Part shown: in pieces, positions 1 through 8,856 of the stretch | How positions within the stretch are numbered: the first letter of the stretch is position 1 | Layout of the letters: every line of letters begins with the position of its first letter | Origin: Planctomycetota bacterium | Lineage (GTDB): Bacteria > Planctomycetota > UBA1135 > GCA-002686595 | Direction: 5' to 3' | Length of the DNA stretch: 43,096 nt | Assembly: GCA_021413885.1 (NCBI GenBank) | Contig: JAIOPM010000053.1 | Span: 1-43,096, forward strand | Made by a program: the position numbers and the translations under genes | The notes under the pieces: model-generated | Seen by the model: only the letters and a program-made list of their open reading frames with translations | The model's database searches: none | What the model was told of the DNA's origin: nothing

Positions 1-501
1 TCGCGGCGCGACTTCGAGCGCGCCGACGGCGTCTTCGACGAAGCGGTGTCGCTCGCGGTCTGGCGCGACGAGCGCGCGCAGGACGATTGGCGACCGCCGT
101 GGGAACTCTGCGTGTCGCTGACGCTGCAAGCGGTCGCGGCCGCGGCGCGCGAGCAATGGACGAAGAGCCTCGCTCTCGCCGAGCGCGCGTCCGACGCCGG
201 CGACACGACGTTGCGACGGATGGGAGCGTCGATGATCCCGTCAGTCGCGAGCCATCGAATCGAATTCGCCGCGCGCAGCCTCGAAGCGCTCGACCACGCG
301 ACGCTGCCGGTCGACGCGGCGACGGCGCGCGGCGTGCTCGCGTTCGCAACGCGGATGGCGGAGACCGCACGCGACGACCTCGCGACGATCGTGCCTTCGC
401 CGAAGGACGAGGAGCTGCACCGCACGCTCGTCGACCGAAGCCGTCTCGCGCTCGCGTCGGCCGAAGAACTCTCGCGTCGTTACGAACCGCCGCGCGACTG
501 A
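1..501 (+). CDS. C-terminal part of an unrecognised protein (5' end outside the window)
   Basis: The frame is open from the first base to a TGA at 499-501, so this is the last 166 codons of a gene starting upstream. A GTG at 46 could serve as a start, but coding character continues before it (the frame reads SRRDFERADG), so truncation by the window edge is more likely. The visible part is alanine-, glutamate- and arginine-rich and probably all helical, with no signal peptide or membrane segment in view. I recognise no family; helical repeats of TPR type are possible but no consensus is clear. The next gene, on the same strand, starts 141 bp downstream. Confidence 0.6.
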   Translation, partial: SRRDFERADGVFDEAVSLAVWRDERAQDDWRPPWELCVSLTLQAVAAAAREQWTKSLALAERASDAGDTTLRRMGASMIPSVASHRIEFAARSLEALDHATLPVDAATARGVLAFATRMAETARDDLATIVPSPKDEELHRTLVDRSRLALASAEELSRRYEPPRD

Positions 502-642
502 ACGCGGCGCTGCGGACGCTCCTTCCGCGATTCTTCGAGTTCGTTGATCGGCCGAGCGAGCGAACTGCGTGTGTCTTGGTGCGCCCGTTCTCGCGACGGG
601 TCCCGCGCTCCTCCAAGCCACGAACTCACTCCAACGGTCACC

Positions 643-1698
643 ATGAAACTCGCCTCCATCCTCCTCGCTTGCGCTCTCGCGGCGCCCGCGTTCGCCGAAG
701 GACGCATCGTCCTCGTCCACGACGATTGGACCACCTCGAACGCCGGCTTCGCGCAAGCGCCGACGACCGCGCAGTTCGCCCTCAACGTGGCGGATTGGTT
801 CAGTCCCGGCGTTCACGGGAATTTTCTCGTCTACTCGCAGAGCTTCGCGCTGGTCGACACCAAGCTCGCGCAGACGATGACCGGCGCGGGACACACGTGG
901 ACCGTCTCGGTCGCGACGCCGTTCTCCCTCGCGCTCGCCCAACAATACGACGCCGTCTTCCTCGGCGGCTTCCCGGTCAACACCGCGGTGTTGACTCAGT
1001 ACGTGCAGGGCGGAGGCGACGTCTATCTGTTCGGCGGCACCGGCTCCGACTCGGTTTGGAACCCGTTCCTCGCGAACTTCGGGTTCAAGTTCGATCCGCT
1101 CAACAACGTCTCCGGACTCCTCTCGATCACGAGCCCGCACCCGCTCTTCAGCGGCGTCACGAGCCTCTACCAGGTCAACGGCAGCACGATCGTCGATCTC
1201 GAACCGGCGAACGGGAAGAACCAACTGCTCGTCAGCCAGGGCGGCGTCGGACTGTTCGCGGTATACGACGGAACGCTGCCGACGATCTACTGCACGGCGA
1301 AGACCAACAGCCAAGGCTGCGTCCCGGCGATCGGCTACTCGGGCAGTCCGAGCGCGACGAGCCTCGCGCATTTCGACGTCAACGCGGTCAACGTGCTCAA
1401 CAAGAAGAACGGGATCCTGTTCTACGGGCACTCGCCGCTCGGCATGGCGTTCCAAGGCGGCACGCTGTGCGTCGCGAGCCCCACGCGCTTGACGCCGATC
1501 CAGAACGCGAAGGGCAGTCCGGGCGCGAGCGATTGCTCCGGCGCGTACTCGCTCGACATGAACGCGTGGATTCGAAGCGGCGTCGATCCGCAGCTCTTCG
1601 TCGGCCAGCACGTCTACGCGCAGTACTGGACGCGCGATCCGCTGAGCCCGAGCACGACCGGACTCACCGACGCGATCCACTTCGTCATCGGCGCGTGA
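643..1698 (+). CDS. Secreted protein with ThuA/GATase-like N-terminal half and planctomycete-type C-terminal domain
   Basis: A 351-residue exported protein of unknown function. The ATG at 643 opens a clear signal peptide (MKLASILLACALAAPAFA, predicted cleavage before EG); the frame runs further upstream but without signal-peptide character. Residues about 20-215 alternate hydrophobic strands and helices, with a YDAVFLGG strand, a GGGDVYLFGG turn and an SPHPLFSGV segment. This resembles the ThuA/class I amidotransferase-like flavodoxin fold, but I see no catalytic Cys-His-Glu triad. The last 130 residues contain CTAKTNSQGCVPAIG, GGTLCVASP, DCSGAYSLDMN and QYWTRDP. From memory, this block recurs at the C-terminus of many surface or secreted proteins in Engelhardtia/Saltatorellus-type planctomycetes. 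Its cysteines probably pair in the envelope. Real gene: near certain; function: unknown. Confidence 0.85.
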   Translation: MKLASILLACALAAPAFAEGRIVLVHDDWTTSNAGFAQAPTTAQFALNVADWFSPGVHGNFLVYSQSFALVDTKLAQTMTGAGHTWTVSVATPFSLALAQQYDAVFLGGFPVNTAVLTQYVQGGGDVYLFGGTGSDSVWNPFLANFGFKFDPLNNVSGLLSITSPHPLFSGVTSLYQVNGSTIVDLEPANGKNQLLVSQGGVGLFAVYDGTLPTIYCTAKTNSQGCVPAIGYSGSPSATSLAHFDVNAVNVLNKKNGILFYGHSPLGMAFQGGTLCVASPTRLTPIQNAKGSPGASDCSGAYSLDMNAWIRSGVDPQLFVGQHVYAQYWTRDPLSPSTTGLTDAIHFVIGA

Positions 1699-1712
1699 AA
1701 AAGCTCTCGCCT

Positions 1713-1738
1713 CGCGCGGGCGCAACGGCGCCCGCGCG
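1713..1738. terminator. Hairpin between convergent genes, probable terminator
   Basis: A perfect 11-bp stem (CGCGCGGGCGC paired with GCGCCCGCGCG) closes a 4-nt loop (AACG). It sits in the 51-bp gap between the stop of the secreted-protein gene (1698) and the stop of the minus-strand sigma gene (1750). Read on the minus strand it is followed about 8 nt later by a run of five T (complement of GAAAAAG at 1696-1703). It is therefore a plausible intrinsic terminator for the sigma gene and may stop transcription from both sides. Confidence 0.5.
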
Positions 1739-1749
1739 CCGCGAGCGTT

Positions 1750-2322
1750 TCAGGGCGCCTCGAGCTCGCGCGCGAGGAAGAGCCGCGCGACGCGCCAGCC
1801 GCGCACGATCGTCGGTTCGGAGACGTTCATCACCTTCGCGGTCTCCTCGATCGAGAGCCCGCCGAAGAAACGCAGCTCGACGAGCTGCGCGAGCTCCGGA
1901 TCGACCTTCGCGAGTTCGACCAACGCGTCGTCGAGCGCGCAGAGTTCGAGGTCGCGACCCTCGACCAACGGCTCGACGAGGTCGAGGTCCAACCGCTGCG
2001 CCCCGCCGCCGCGCTTGTCGGCTCCGACGCGACGAGCGTGATCGACGAGCACGCTGCGCATCGCCTTCGCCGCGACCGACATCAAGTGCGCCTTGCTGGT
2101 CCACTGTTGCGGCTCGTCGGCGCCGAGCAAACGCACGCAGACTTCGTGGACCAACGCGGTCGGCTGCAAAGTGTGCGCGGCGTCGCGTCGCATCGCGCGT
2201 TCCGCGAGACCGTGCAGCTCGTCGTACACGAGCGCGAGGAGTTCGCCCGACGCAGCCGGCTCGCCTCGAGCGATGCGGTGGAGCAGGGACTGCGTGCGCT
2301 GACTGCGAGCGGCAGGGTCCAA
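1750..2322 (-). CDS. ECF RNA polymerase sigma factor, TIGR02999-like group
   Basis: A 190-residue sigma-70 family factor with regions 2 and 4 only. Region 2 covers about residues 20-95 (LVYDELHGLAERAMRR, LQPTALVHEVCVRLL, WTSKAHLMSVAAKAMRSVLVDHARR). Region 4 covers about 130-185 (ELAQLVELRFFGGLSIEETA, then a helix-turn-helix EETAKVMNVSEPTIVRGWRVAR). The wording (VYDELHGLA, ALVHEVCVRLL, VLVDHARR) matches the ECF group expanded in Planctomycetes, Acidobacteria and Verrucomicrobia, often linked to Ser/Thr kinases. No anti-sigma gene lies beside it. The start is the ATG at 2322, giving normal family length. Its targets cannot be told from the window. Confidence 0.93.
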   Translation of the reverse strand: MDPAARSQRTQSLLHRIARGEPAASGELLALVYDELHGLAERAMRRDAAHTLQPTALVHEVCVRLLGADEPQQWTSKAHLMSVAAKAMRSVLVDHARRVGADKRGGGAQRLDLDLVEPLVEGRDLELCALDDALVELAKVDPELAQLVELRFFGGLSIEETAKVMNVSEPTIVRGWRVARLFLARELEAP

Positions 2323-2639
2323 GCGCTCTCGAGTCTAGCAGGGCGTCGTAGATGCGCTTTCGAACGCGCGCCGGCGATGCGCCGGGCCGGGAGGAATGAT
2401 TCCGCGCTCGACGAGCGCGCTGGCGCGGACTCGGGCCTCACGTCGACGGCGAACGCCGTCGCGCCAGACGGATCCCTTGTCTCCGGACGTATTCACGAAT
2501 CCCCATTCCGACGGCGGCGCGCCTCGAAGCTCGTCGAGCGGCGCGAGTTCGCTCCGAGCGCCGAGGCGCTCACGGGCTCCGCGCGGATGGTCGATATCGT
2601 GACTCCCCGGAACGGCGAGCCGCCGTTCATGCACGCGAC
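2323..2639. other. 317-bp intergenic region between the divergent sigma and SulP genes
   Basis: The reading frames here have no recognisable protein and no consistent codon bias, so I read it as non-coding and likely to hold divergent promoters. The only clear structure is a perfect 8-bp inverted repeat with a 2-nt loop at 2444-2461 (CGACGGCG-AA-CGCCGTCG). In sequence this GC-rich, that may be chance or an RNA hairpin. No convincing -35/-10 pair was found. Confidence 0.5.
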
Positions 2640-4397
2640 GTGACCCACTCTCGAGCTCTACGCACGCTCTACCGGCGCGTCCCGGCGTTCGATTCGCTGC
2701 GCCGCTATTCGCGCCAAGACGCGAAGGCGGACTTGGTCGGCGGACTCTCCGTCGCGGCGGTCGCGGTGCCGCAGGCGATGGCGTACGCGATGATCGTCGG
2801 GCTGCCGGCGGAGTACGGGCTCTACACCGCGATCGTGATGACGACGGTCGGCGCGTTGCTCGATTCGTCGCGCCAACTGATCAACGGACCGACCAACGCG
2901 ATCTCGATCGCGTTGTTCGCGGCGATCGGCCACACGGCGGATCAATCGCAGTTGATCCAAGCCGCGATCTTCATGGCGTTCTTCATCGGCGCCATCCAGC
3001 TCGCGATCAGTCTCGCCGGCCTCGGCGACTTGACGCGCTACATCTCGCACTCGGTGATCGTCGGCTTCACGACGGGAGCGAGCTTGCTGCTCGTCCTCGA
3101 CCAGTTGAAGAACCTGCTCGGCCAGAAAGTGGTCGGCGACGTCCACGATCACTTCCTCGTGCGCTTCTGGAATTCGCTGACCGAGGGCGGGCCGATCCAC
3201 GGGCCTACGGTCTTGGTCGGGCTCGGGTCGATCGCGCTGGTGCTCCTGTTGCGAGTGCTCAAGAAGAAGCTCGGGCTCCCGCTGTTGCCGGAGTTCCTGA
3301 TCGTCGTCGTCCTGATGGCCGGGCTGACCGCATTCTTCCGCCTCGACCAGAGCGGCGTGCGCGTCGTCGGCGACATCCCGGCGAAACTGCCGCGGGCCGC
3401 GGTGCCCCACTTCGAAGCCTCGTGGATCCGCGAGTTCGCGTCGAGCGCGCTCGCGATCGCGTTGCTCGGCCTCCTCGAGGCGATTTCGATGGCGAAGTCG
3501 ATCGCGGCGGTGACGCGCCAGAAGCTCGACCTCAACCAACAGTGCCTCTCGGAAGCTTGCGCGAACCTGGCCGGCAGCTTCTTCTCGTGCATGCCGGGTT
3601 CGGGTTCGTTGACGCGTTCGGCGATCAACCAACAAGCCGGCGCGCGCACGCAGTGGGCCGGCGTGATCTCCGCGGTCGCGGTCGCGGTGATCATGGTGTT
3701 GCTCGCGCCGCACGCGCGCTTCATCCCGCGCGCCGCACTCGCCGGACTGTTGATGTTGACCGCGGCGCGGATGGTCAACTTCAAGGACCTGCGCTACCAC
3801 CTGCGCGTGTCGCGCTTCGACGCGGCGATCGTCGCGATGACCGCGATCGCGGCGTTCGCGATCTCGATCGAGTTCTGCGTGCTGATCGGCGTCGTGTTGT
3901 CGTTCATGCTGACGGTGCCACGCACCGGGAACATGCTCCTGACCGAATTCGTCGAGGGCGAGGACGACCACGTGCGCGAGCGACTCCCCGAGGACGCGCC
4001 GTCGCCGGAGATCCTGGTCTTCGGCCTCGAAGGCGAGATGTTCTTCGGCGCCGCGACGAGCCTCGAGCACCACCTCGACGAGATCGAACGCCGCATCACC
4101 GACCGCACGCGCGTCGTCGTGATGCGGATGAAGCGCGCGCGCAACCCCGACGCCGTCGGCCTCGCCGAGTTCGAGCACTTCGTCGAGCGCCTGCGCCAAC
4201 GCGGCGTGCACGTTCTCTTGTGCGGCGTGCGCACGCGGTTCCGCGATTCGCTGCAGCGCTCGGGGATGCTCGACAAGCTCGAGCCCTCGCACCTCTTCCT
4301 CGAGCAACCGGTCCGCCAGACCAGCACGCAGGCCGCGATGCGCCTCGCGCGCAAGCTCGCGGGCCGAGTCGACGGGTTGTCGACGGCCGGCGCCTAG
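2640..4397 (+). CDS. SulP (SLC26) family inorganic anion transporter with C-terminal STAS domain
   Basis: A 585-residue inner-membrane permease of the SulP family, which moves sulfate, bicarbonate or other anions. The N-terminal part carries the family entry motif (ADLVGGLSVAAVAVPQAMAYA, about 30-50), then roughly a dozen hydrophobic segments up to about residue 430. Conserved family stretches are NGPTNAISIALFAAIG and GSGSLTRSAINQQAGARTQ. The last 140 residues form a STAS domain (PEILVFGLEGEMFFGAA, RTRVVVMRMKRA, LRQRGVHVLLCGV). The start is a GTG; the first internal ATG would remove the first membrane helix. No clear Shine-Dalgarno precedes it. The substrate cannot be assigned, and no carbonic anhydrase or sulfate assimilation gene is adjacent. 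Confidence 0.92.
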   Translation: MTHSRALRTLYRRVPAFDSLRRYSRQDAKADLVGGLSVAAVAVPQAMAYAMIVGLPAEYGLYTAIVMTTVGALLDSSRQLINGPTNAISIALFAAIGHTADQSQLIQAAIFMAFFIGAIQLAISLAGLGDLTRYISHSVIVGFTTGASLLLVLDQLKNLLGQKVVGDVHDHFLVRFWNSLTEGGPIHGPTVLVGLGSIALVLLLRVLKKKLGLPLLPEFLIVVVLMAGLTAFFRLDQSGVRVVGDIPAKLPRAAVPHFEASWIREFASSALAIALLGLLEAISMAKSIAAVTRQKLDLNQQCLSEACANLAGSFFSCMPGSGSLTRSAINQQAGARTQWAGVISAVAVAVIMVLLAPHARFIPRAALAGLLMLTAARMVNFKDLRYHLRVSRFDAAIVAMTAIAAFAISIEFCVLIGVVLSFMLTVPRTGNMLLTEFVEGEDDHVRERLPEDAPSPEILVFGLEGEMFFGAATSLEHHLDEIERRITDRTRVVVMRMKRARNPDAVGLAEFEHFVERLRQRGVHVLLCGVRTRFRDSLQRSGMLDKLEPSHLFLEQPVRQTSTQAAMRLARKLAGRVDGLSTAGA

Positions 4398-4461
4398 ACG
4401 GCGCTCTTCGCGGTCGCGAGGCACTCTGTTCGCCGACGGACGGCCAAGCGTCCGCCCAGCG

Positions 4462-5544
4462 ATGTTCCTCCAAGCATTCCTCGTCGCAGCCTCGACCGTG
4501 CACGTCGCGCAGGAGCCGCGGAGCATCGATCAGCTGATCGACGCGCTGCCGCCGGTCGGCTGCGAGACGCACTTCGACGAGAGCGGAAAAGTACTGACGT
4601 CCGATCCGGCATCCGTGGAGCTGAAGGAACTCGTCGCGAATCACGCGCTCACCGACGATCAATGGCGACGCGCGTTGAGAACGAGCGGCGCCATTCGTTG
4701 GAGTCCGCGTTGGGTCGCCGAGGATCCGTTCTTGGTTCGGCTCCGGATTCCCGAGTGGGTCGGCGGCGGAAGGCTCACACTCACGCCGCGGAACGACGGG
4801 ATGGTGCCCGCCGAGGATGGCTCTCTCGATCCGCAGTTCGGTTGCGGCCCCTGCGACCCCAGAGGCGCGATGTCGCGCTTCTGGTGGTCCGGCCACGAGC
4901 TCGGACCGCTCCCGGCGGGAACGCGATCGGTCATGTGCGACGTGCGCATCGAACGCACGTCGAAGCCCTCGGCGCGCGGCCGGTCCGGAAAGGTGAGCAC
5001 TGTCTGGCAGGGCTCGATCGACCTGGAAGTCGAACTCGCAGGCTCGATCGACGCCGTGCTGCCCGCGGTCTCTGGTCCTGCGATCGACCAGTCGGTGCGC
5101 GACGCGCTCGAGCTCGTCGTCGAGGCGATCGAGATCGACTATGGAGAGTTGGTGCCCGACATCGAGCTGAAGCTCCGGCTCGATGCGGACCACCAGTCCA
5201 AACTCCTCGAAACCGCGCTATCGCTCGAGGTCGAGCTGATGCGCGATGCCGAGGTCGTCGGCGAAAAGACATGGGCGATCGCCGTTGAACTCTCCGGCCT
5301 CGGCCACGGTCCGCATCCGGGCGCGGCGGCACCGACGGGTTACGCGCTCACCTGCGAGGTGCCGCCGATTCCAGCCGAGGCGTCACGCACGCCCGAGGAG
5401 CGCTCGCGTTGGCGATTGCGCGTGCGCGGCATCGGTCGGGGCGCACTCGCGGTGTGGAACGCGAAGCGCTACTGGAAGGGCGAGATCTCGATTCTGCTCG
5501 CCGATGCGTTGGCGGCGTTCGAAGCGGACCGCGCGAAGCACTGA
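4462..5544 (+). CDS. Exported protein of unknown function
   Basis: A 360-residue protein with a short N-terminal hydrophobic stretch (MFLQAFLVAASTVHVAQ) consistent with a signal peptide. I recognise no domain. The body reads as mostly beta-strand separated by charged segments, with SGAIRWSPRWVAEDPFLVRLRIPEW near residue 80 and a CGPCDP motif near 130. The CxxC pair could bind metal or form a disulfide, but the rest is not thioredoxin-like. Codon use matches the neighbours. It starts 64 bp after the SulP stop and may share its transcript; that position gives no functional clue. Confidence 0.75.
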   Translation: MFLQAFLVAASTVHVAQEPRSIDQLIDALPPVGCETHFDESGKVLTSDPASVELKELVANHALTDDQWRRALRTSGAIRWSPRWVAEDPFLVRLRIPEWVGGGRLTLTPRNDGMVPAEDGSLDPQFGCGPCDPRGAMSRFWWSGHELGPLPAGTRSVMCDVRIERTSKPSARGRSGKVSTVWQGSIDLEVELAGSIDAVLPAVSGPAIDQSVRDALELVVEAIEIDYGELVPDIELKLRLDADHQSKLLETALSLEVELMRDAEVVGEKTWAIAVELSGLGHGPHPGAAAPTGYALTCEVPPIPAEASRTPEERSRWRLRVRGIGRGALAVWNAKRYWKGEISILLADALAAFEADRAKH

Positions 5545-5589
5545 CTCGCTCGCTGGCGCGCGCACGTCGGATCGGGTACGAAGCGCGCC

Positions 5590-6207
5590 ATGCTCGCTCT
5601 CTTCGCGGGATTGGTCGCCGGCGCGGTGCACGTCGTCACCGGGCCGGATCACCTCGCCGCCGTCGCGCCGCTCTCGGTCGAGACGCGCGGCGCGGCGTGG
5701 AAGGCCGGATTGCGTTGGGGCATCGGGCATTCGGCCGGCGTCGGCCTCGTCGGGATCGCGGCGCTCGCGTTGCGTGAAGCGTTGCCGATCGACGTGTTGT
5801 CGAGTTTCTCCGAGCGCCTGGTCGGCGTGACGTTGGTCGGCCTTGGACTGTGGGGCCTTGTGCGGCTCTTCGGTTCGCGCGCGCGAGCGGTCGAGCAGCG
5901 GCACGCGCACGACGCGACCGCTCATTCGCACGAACGACCGCTGCGCCTCGCGCTCGGCTTCGGCACGCTGCACGGGCTCGCGGGCAGTTCGCACGTCCTC
6001 GGCGTGGTTCCAGCGCTCGCGTTGCCGACGCGCACCGACGCGGTGCTCTACCTCGCGGCGTTCGCGCTCGGCACGGTCGGAGCGATGGTGGTCGCGGCGG
6101 CGACGATCGGCGCGCTCGGCGCGCGCAAACAGCGCTTCGCCCTCGGCGCGACGTCGTTCGCGGCGCTCGGCGTCGGCGTGCTCTGGCTCGTCGCGCCGTT
6201 CGGCTAA
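5590..6207 (+). CDS. UreH/NiCoT-like membrane protein, probable nickel or cobalt transporter
   Basis: A 205-residue membrane protein with about six hydrophobic segments. The first helix carries GAVHVVTGPDHLAAVAP (about 11-27), the His-x5-Asp-His signature typical of the UreH-like branch of nickel/cobalt permeases. A second metal-ligand helix has the related motif LGFGTLHGLAGSSHVLGVVP after the central loop. That cytosolic loop is histidine-rich (VEQRHAHDATAHSHERP), common in metal permeases. Length fits compact UreH-like proteins rather than full NiCoT permeases of about 340 residues. No urease or hydrogenase gene is nearby, so the metal is uncertain. The 3' end overlaps the convergent minus-strand gene by 4 bp. 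Confidence 0.85.
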   Translation: MLALFAGLVAGAVHVVTGPDHLAAVAPLSVETRGAAWKAGLRWGIGHSAGVGLVGIAALALREALPIDVLSSFSERLVGVTLVGLGLWGLVRLFGSRARAVEQRHAHDATAHSHERPLRLALGFGTLHGLAGSSHVLGVVPALALPTRTDAVLYLAAFALGTVGAMVVAAATIGALGARKQRFALGATSFAALGVGVLWLVAPFG

Positions 6208-6782
6208 CGCGCGGTGAGGTCGAGCGACGCGAGCGCGTCCTCGACGCCTTGCCCGAGCTCCGCCCACCGCGAATCTTCGAGCTGCGCGGTCAGGATCACC
6301 TGCTTGTTGCCGACGATCCAGACCATGCAGATGTAGCGCATGTCGGAGTCGAGCCCCGGCTGCCGCCCGTGGTAGTCGAAGCGCAGGATGTCGACGCCGT
6401 CGACCGCGAGGCGGCGACTCGAATCGAGTTGGATGCCGGGCGTCACGCGCAACGCGTCGACGTTCTCGGCCTCGAGTTGGATCAGGTTCTTGCGGAAGAA
6501 GTTCGGCAGCGCGATCACGTTGAGCGACGCGCGGTCGCGGCGATTCGGTTCGAGGCACACGCCCTCCCGATTGCCGTTGACCATCCACGCCCAACCGGTC
6601 GGCACGCGCAGGGAGAGCCCGTACTTCGGCACCGTCCACAGGTTGCTCTCGAGCGTCGACTCCACCATGCGTGTCTCGGTCGCAACTTCCTGGCGCGTGC
6701 TCGACTTCGGACCGCCGGCGAGCAGCAGCACCGCCGGGATCGCGAACATCAACAGATAGAAGGCGCGCAGGAAGGAGCTCAT
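6204..6782 (-). CDS. Membrane-anchored protein of unknown function, last gene of the corA-tamB-omp85 run
   Basis: A 192-residue protein. Residues 1-25 (FLRAFYLLMFAIPAVLLLAGG) form one hydrophobic segment without a strong cleavage site, so probably a membrane anchor or uncleaved signal. The rest is a soluble alpha/beta domain (YGLSLRVPTGWAWMVNG, LRFDYHGRQPG, MRYICMVWIVGNKQVILTAQ) resembling the small PsbP/DUF1795-like fold seen in many exported proteins. I cannot assign a role. The gene starts 40 bp after the Omp85 stop on the same strand, suggesting co-transcription and an envelope job. Confidence 0.75.
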   Translation of the reverse strand: MSSFLRAFYLLMFAIPAVLLLAGGPKSSTRQEVATETRMVESTLESNLWTVPKYGLSLRVPTGWAWMVNGNREGVCLEPNRRDRASLNVIALPNFFRKNLIQLEAENVDALRVTPGIQLDSSRRLAVDGVDILRFDYHGRQPGLDSDMRYICMVWIVGNKQVILTAQLEDSRWAELGQGVEDALASLDLTAR

Positions 6783-6822
6783 GGCCCGCGCTCTTCGGCC
6801 GGATCGCGCGCCGACTTTACGC

Positions 6823-8856
6823 CTAGAAGCTCATCCCGACCGACAAGTGCAGCACCCAGCGGCTCTCGGTGCCCTGCACGTCCGGGTTGTACCCAAGGTC
6901 GAGACGCACGGGCCCGATCGGCAAGCGATAGCGCAGGCCGACGCCGGGGCCGTGACGGAGGTCCTCGAACTTCAGGAAGTCGCCCGCGCGCGCGGAGACA
7001 TCGCCCGCGTCCCAGAAGACCGCGCCGTCGAGGTTGCCGGCGAGCTCGCGACGCAGCTCGAGCGAGAACACGTTGAACGCTTCGCCGCCGAGCGGTTCGC
7101 CGTCGCCGTCGATCGGACCGATGTCGTCCTCGCGGAAGGCGCGGACCGAATTCTCGCCGCCGTTGAAGAAACGCTCCTGCAACGGAATCGTGTCGGTACC
7201 GCCGAACGGCGCGATCACGCCGCCGCGCCACGAGCCGGCGACGACCATCGCATCGGAGAGCGAAAGGAACTGGCTTGCCGTCCAACGCGTGCGCACGAAG
7301 TCGAGCTGCGAACCCGTCGCGCCCGAGCCGTACTCGACCGACAACTGCGCGAACGTGCCCTTGGTCGGCAGGAAGTACTGATCGCGATCGTCGTAGGTCG
7401 GCGTGACCAGGAGCGAGCTGATGTCGACGTCCTGCACGAGATCGGAGGACGAAACGTTGGCGTCGACGTCGGACACGCCCGAGTGACGGAACTGGTAGCC
7501 GAGGATGCCGCGCGTGTGCCGCGAGAAGTTGCGCGTCAACGTCAGCGAACCGCCGAAGTCCGACGACGTGAACGACGGCTCGATGCGGCGACCGCCGAAG
7601 ATCGACGCGACGCCTTCGATGTCGCTCTCGAAGAGGTGCAAATCGACGAGCGAGAGCGACGCGCGCTGCGCGAGCTCGGCGAGCGTGCTGTCGAAGTTGA
7701 GGGCGCGCGCGGTGCCGAGCCAATTCTTGTCGCGCCAACCGAGGCCGAGGCGCAAGCGTTCGTACGAACCGTAGCCGGGCTCGACGGAGAACTCGCGCGA
7801 CGACGCCTCGCGCACGCGCACGACCAGAGTGCGCAACTCGCCGGTGCCTTCGAACGCGAACTCGACGGCGGAGAAGAGGCCGGTGCGGAAGAGCTCGCGT
7901 AGCGAATCGCGTTCGTCCGACGCGCGCCACAGGCGCCCTTCGCGGAAGGCGACGCGCGAGAGCACCAGTTCGCGCGCGACGTGCTCGTTGCCGCGCACGT
8001 CGATCGCCGAGATCGTCACCTTCGGACCGGTTTCGACCTCGAACGCGACGTCCGCCTTGCTGTCCTCGGTGAGATGTTCCTCGACCGGCCGCACGCGGAT
8101 CTGCGGGTAGCCGCGCTCGGCGAAGAGTTCGCTCGCGCGCGTGGCGAGCGAGCCGAGCGCCTGACTGTTGAACACCGCGTCGCGTTCGCGGCGGCCGAGG
8201 TCGTCGAGCTCGCCCTTCAACGCGCCGAGATCGCCGTTCCACGTCACGTTCCCGACGCGGAAGATCGCGCCTTCGCGCACGGTGATCGAGACGCGCGCGT
8301 GGGCCGCGCCGATCTCCCGCTCGATCTTCGGCGGGTCGAGTTCGACGCGCGCGTAGCCGCGAGCCACGTAGCGTTCCTCGATCGCGTTCGCGAGTTCGGT
8401 GACCGCGCTCGACACCAACACCGATCGATCGCCGACGCGCGGCGCGGCGTAGAGCTCGGTGAGTTCGACGAACGTGAGCGCGTTCGCGCCGGGGAACTCG
8501 AAACCGTCGACGAGCACGCGCGGCCCCTCGCGCACGTCGAAGCGCACGCTGCGCTCCGCCTCGGAGCCGAGATCCTGGAACGCGACCTCCGCGTCGGCGA
8601 AGCCTTCGCGACGGTAGAAGCGCTGCAGAGCGAACGCGGCGTCGTCGAGCACCGCGCGGCGATTCGGCGCGCGCGGAAGACGTTCGAGGTCCTCGCTCGC
8701 GACGGTCGACAGGCGCTCCGCGTCGAACGACAACGCGCCGGCGAAGACGAGCTCGACGCCGCTCGACTGCGCGTGCTGCAACGCCGCGCCGCGGTCGCCG
8801 CGGCCGGACGCGCACGCGGAGACGAGAGCCAAGAGCAACGCGTACCGCAGCTTCAT
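6823..8856 (-). CDS. TamA/BamA-like Omp85 outer-membrane protein with lipoprotein signal
   Basis: A 677-residue Omp85-superfamily protein. Residues 1-15 are a signal with a lipobox (LALVSAC, Cys15). POTRA-like repeats follow to about residue 340 (GPRVLVDGFEFPGANAL, EGAIFRVGNVTWNG, GPKVTISAIDVRGNEHV). The beta-barrel runs to a terminal Phe (LHLSVGMSF), as expected for insertion by BAM, and contains ERFFNGGENSVRAF and GPVRLDLGYNPD, typical of the family barrel core. The ATG at 8856 overlaps the tamB stop as ATGA, showing translational coupling. A TamB partner immediately upstream argues for the TamA role (outer-membrane protein or lipid delivery) rather than the essential BamA. The lipobox is unusual for a barrel protein. 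Confidence 0.92.
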   Translation of the reverse strand: MKLRYALLLALVSACASGRGDRGAALQHAQSSGVELVFAGALSFDAERLSTVASEDLERLPRAPNRRAVLDDAAFALQRFYRREGFADAEVAFQDLGSEAERSVRFDVREGPRVLVDGFEFPGANALTFVELTELYAAPRVGDRSVLVSSAVTELANAIEERYVARGYARVELDPPKIEREIGAAHARVSITVREGAIFRVGNVTWNGDLGALKGELDDLGRRERDAVFNSQALGSLATRASELFAERGYPQIRVRPVEEHLTEDSKADVAFEVETGPKVTISAIDVRGNEHVARELVLSRVAFREGRLWRASDERDSLRELFRTGLFSAVEFAFEGTGELRTLVVRVREASSREFSVEPGYGSYERLRLGLGWRDKNWLGTARALNFDSTLAELAQRASLSLVDLHLFESDIEGVASIFGGRRIEPSFTSSDFGGSLTLTRNFSRHTRGILGYQFRHSGVSDVDANVSSSDLVQDVDISSLLVTPTYDDRDQYFLPTKGTFAQLSVEYGSGATGSQLDFVRTRWTASQFLSLSDAMVVAGSWRGGVIAPFGGTDTIPLQERFFNGGENSVRAFREDDIGPIDGDGEPLGGEAFNVFSLELRRELAGNLDGAVFWDAGDVSARAGDFLKFEDLRHGPGVGLRYRLPIGPVRLDLGYNPDVQGTESRWVLHLSVGMSF

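Noticed and set aside
87..2351. Very long open frame (754 codons) on the plus strand
   Set aside because: Arg/Ala-rich with no domain, crossing the secreted-protein gene and the sigma gene in another frame. In such GC-rich DNA stop codons are rare in shadow frames.
2444..2461. 8-bp perfect hairpin upstream of the SulP gene as a riboswitch or terminator
   Set aside because: Too short and isolated in GC-rich DNA, with no T-run and no conserved riboswitch core.
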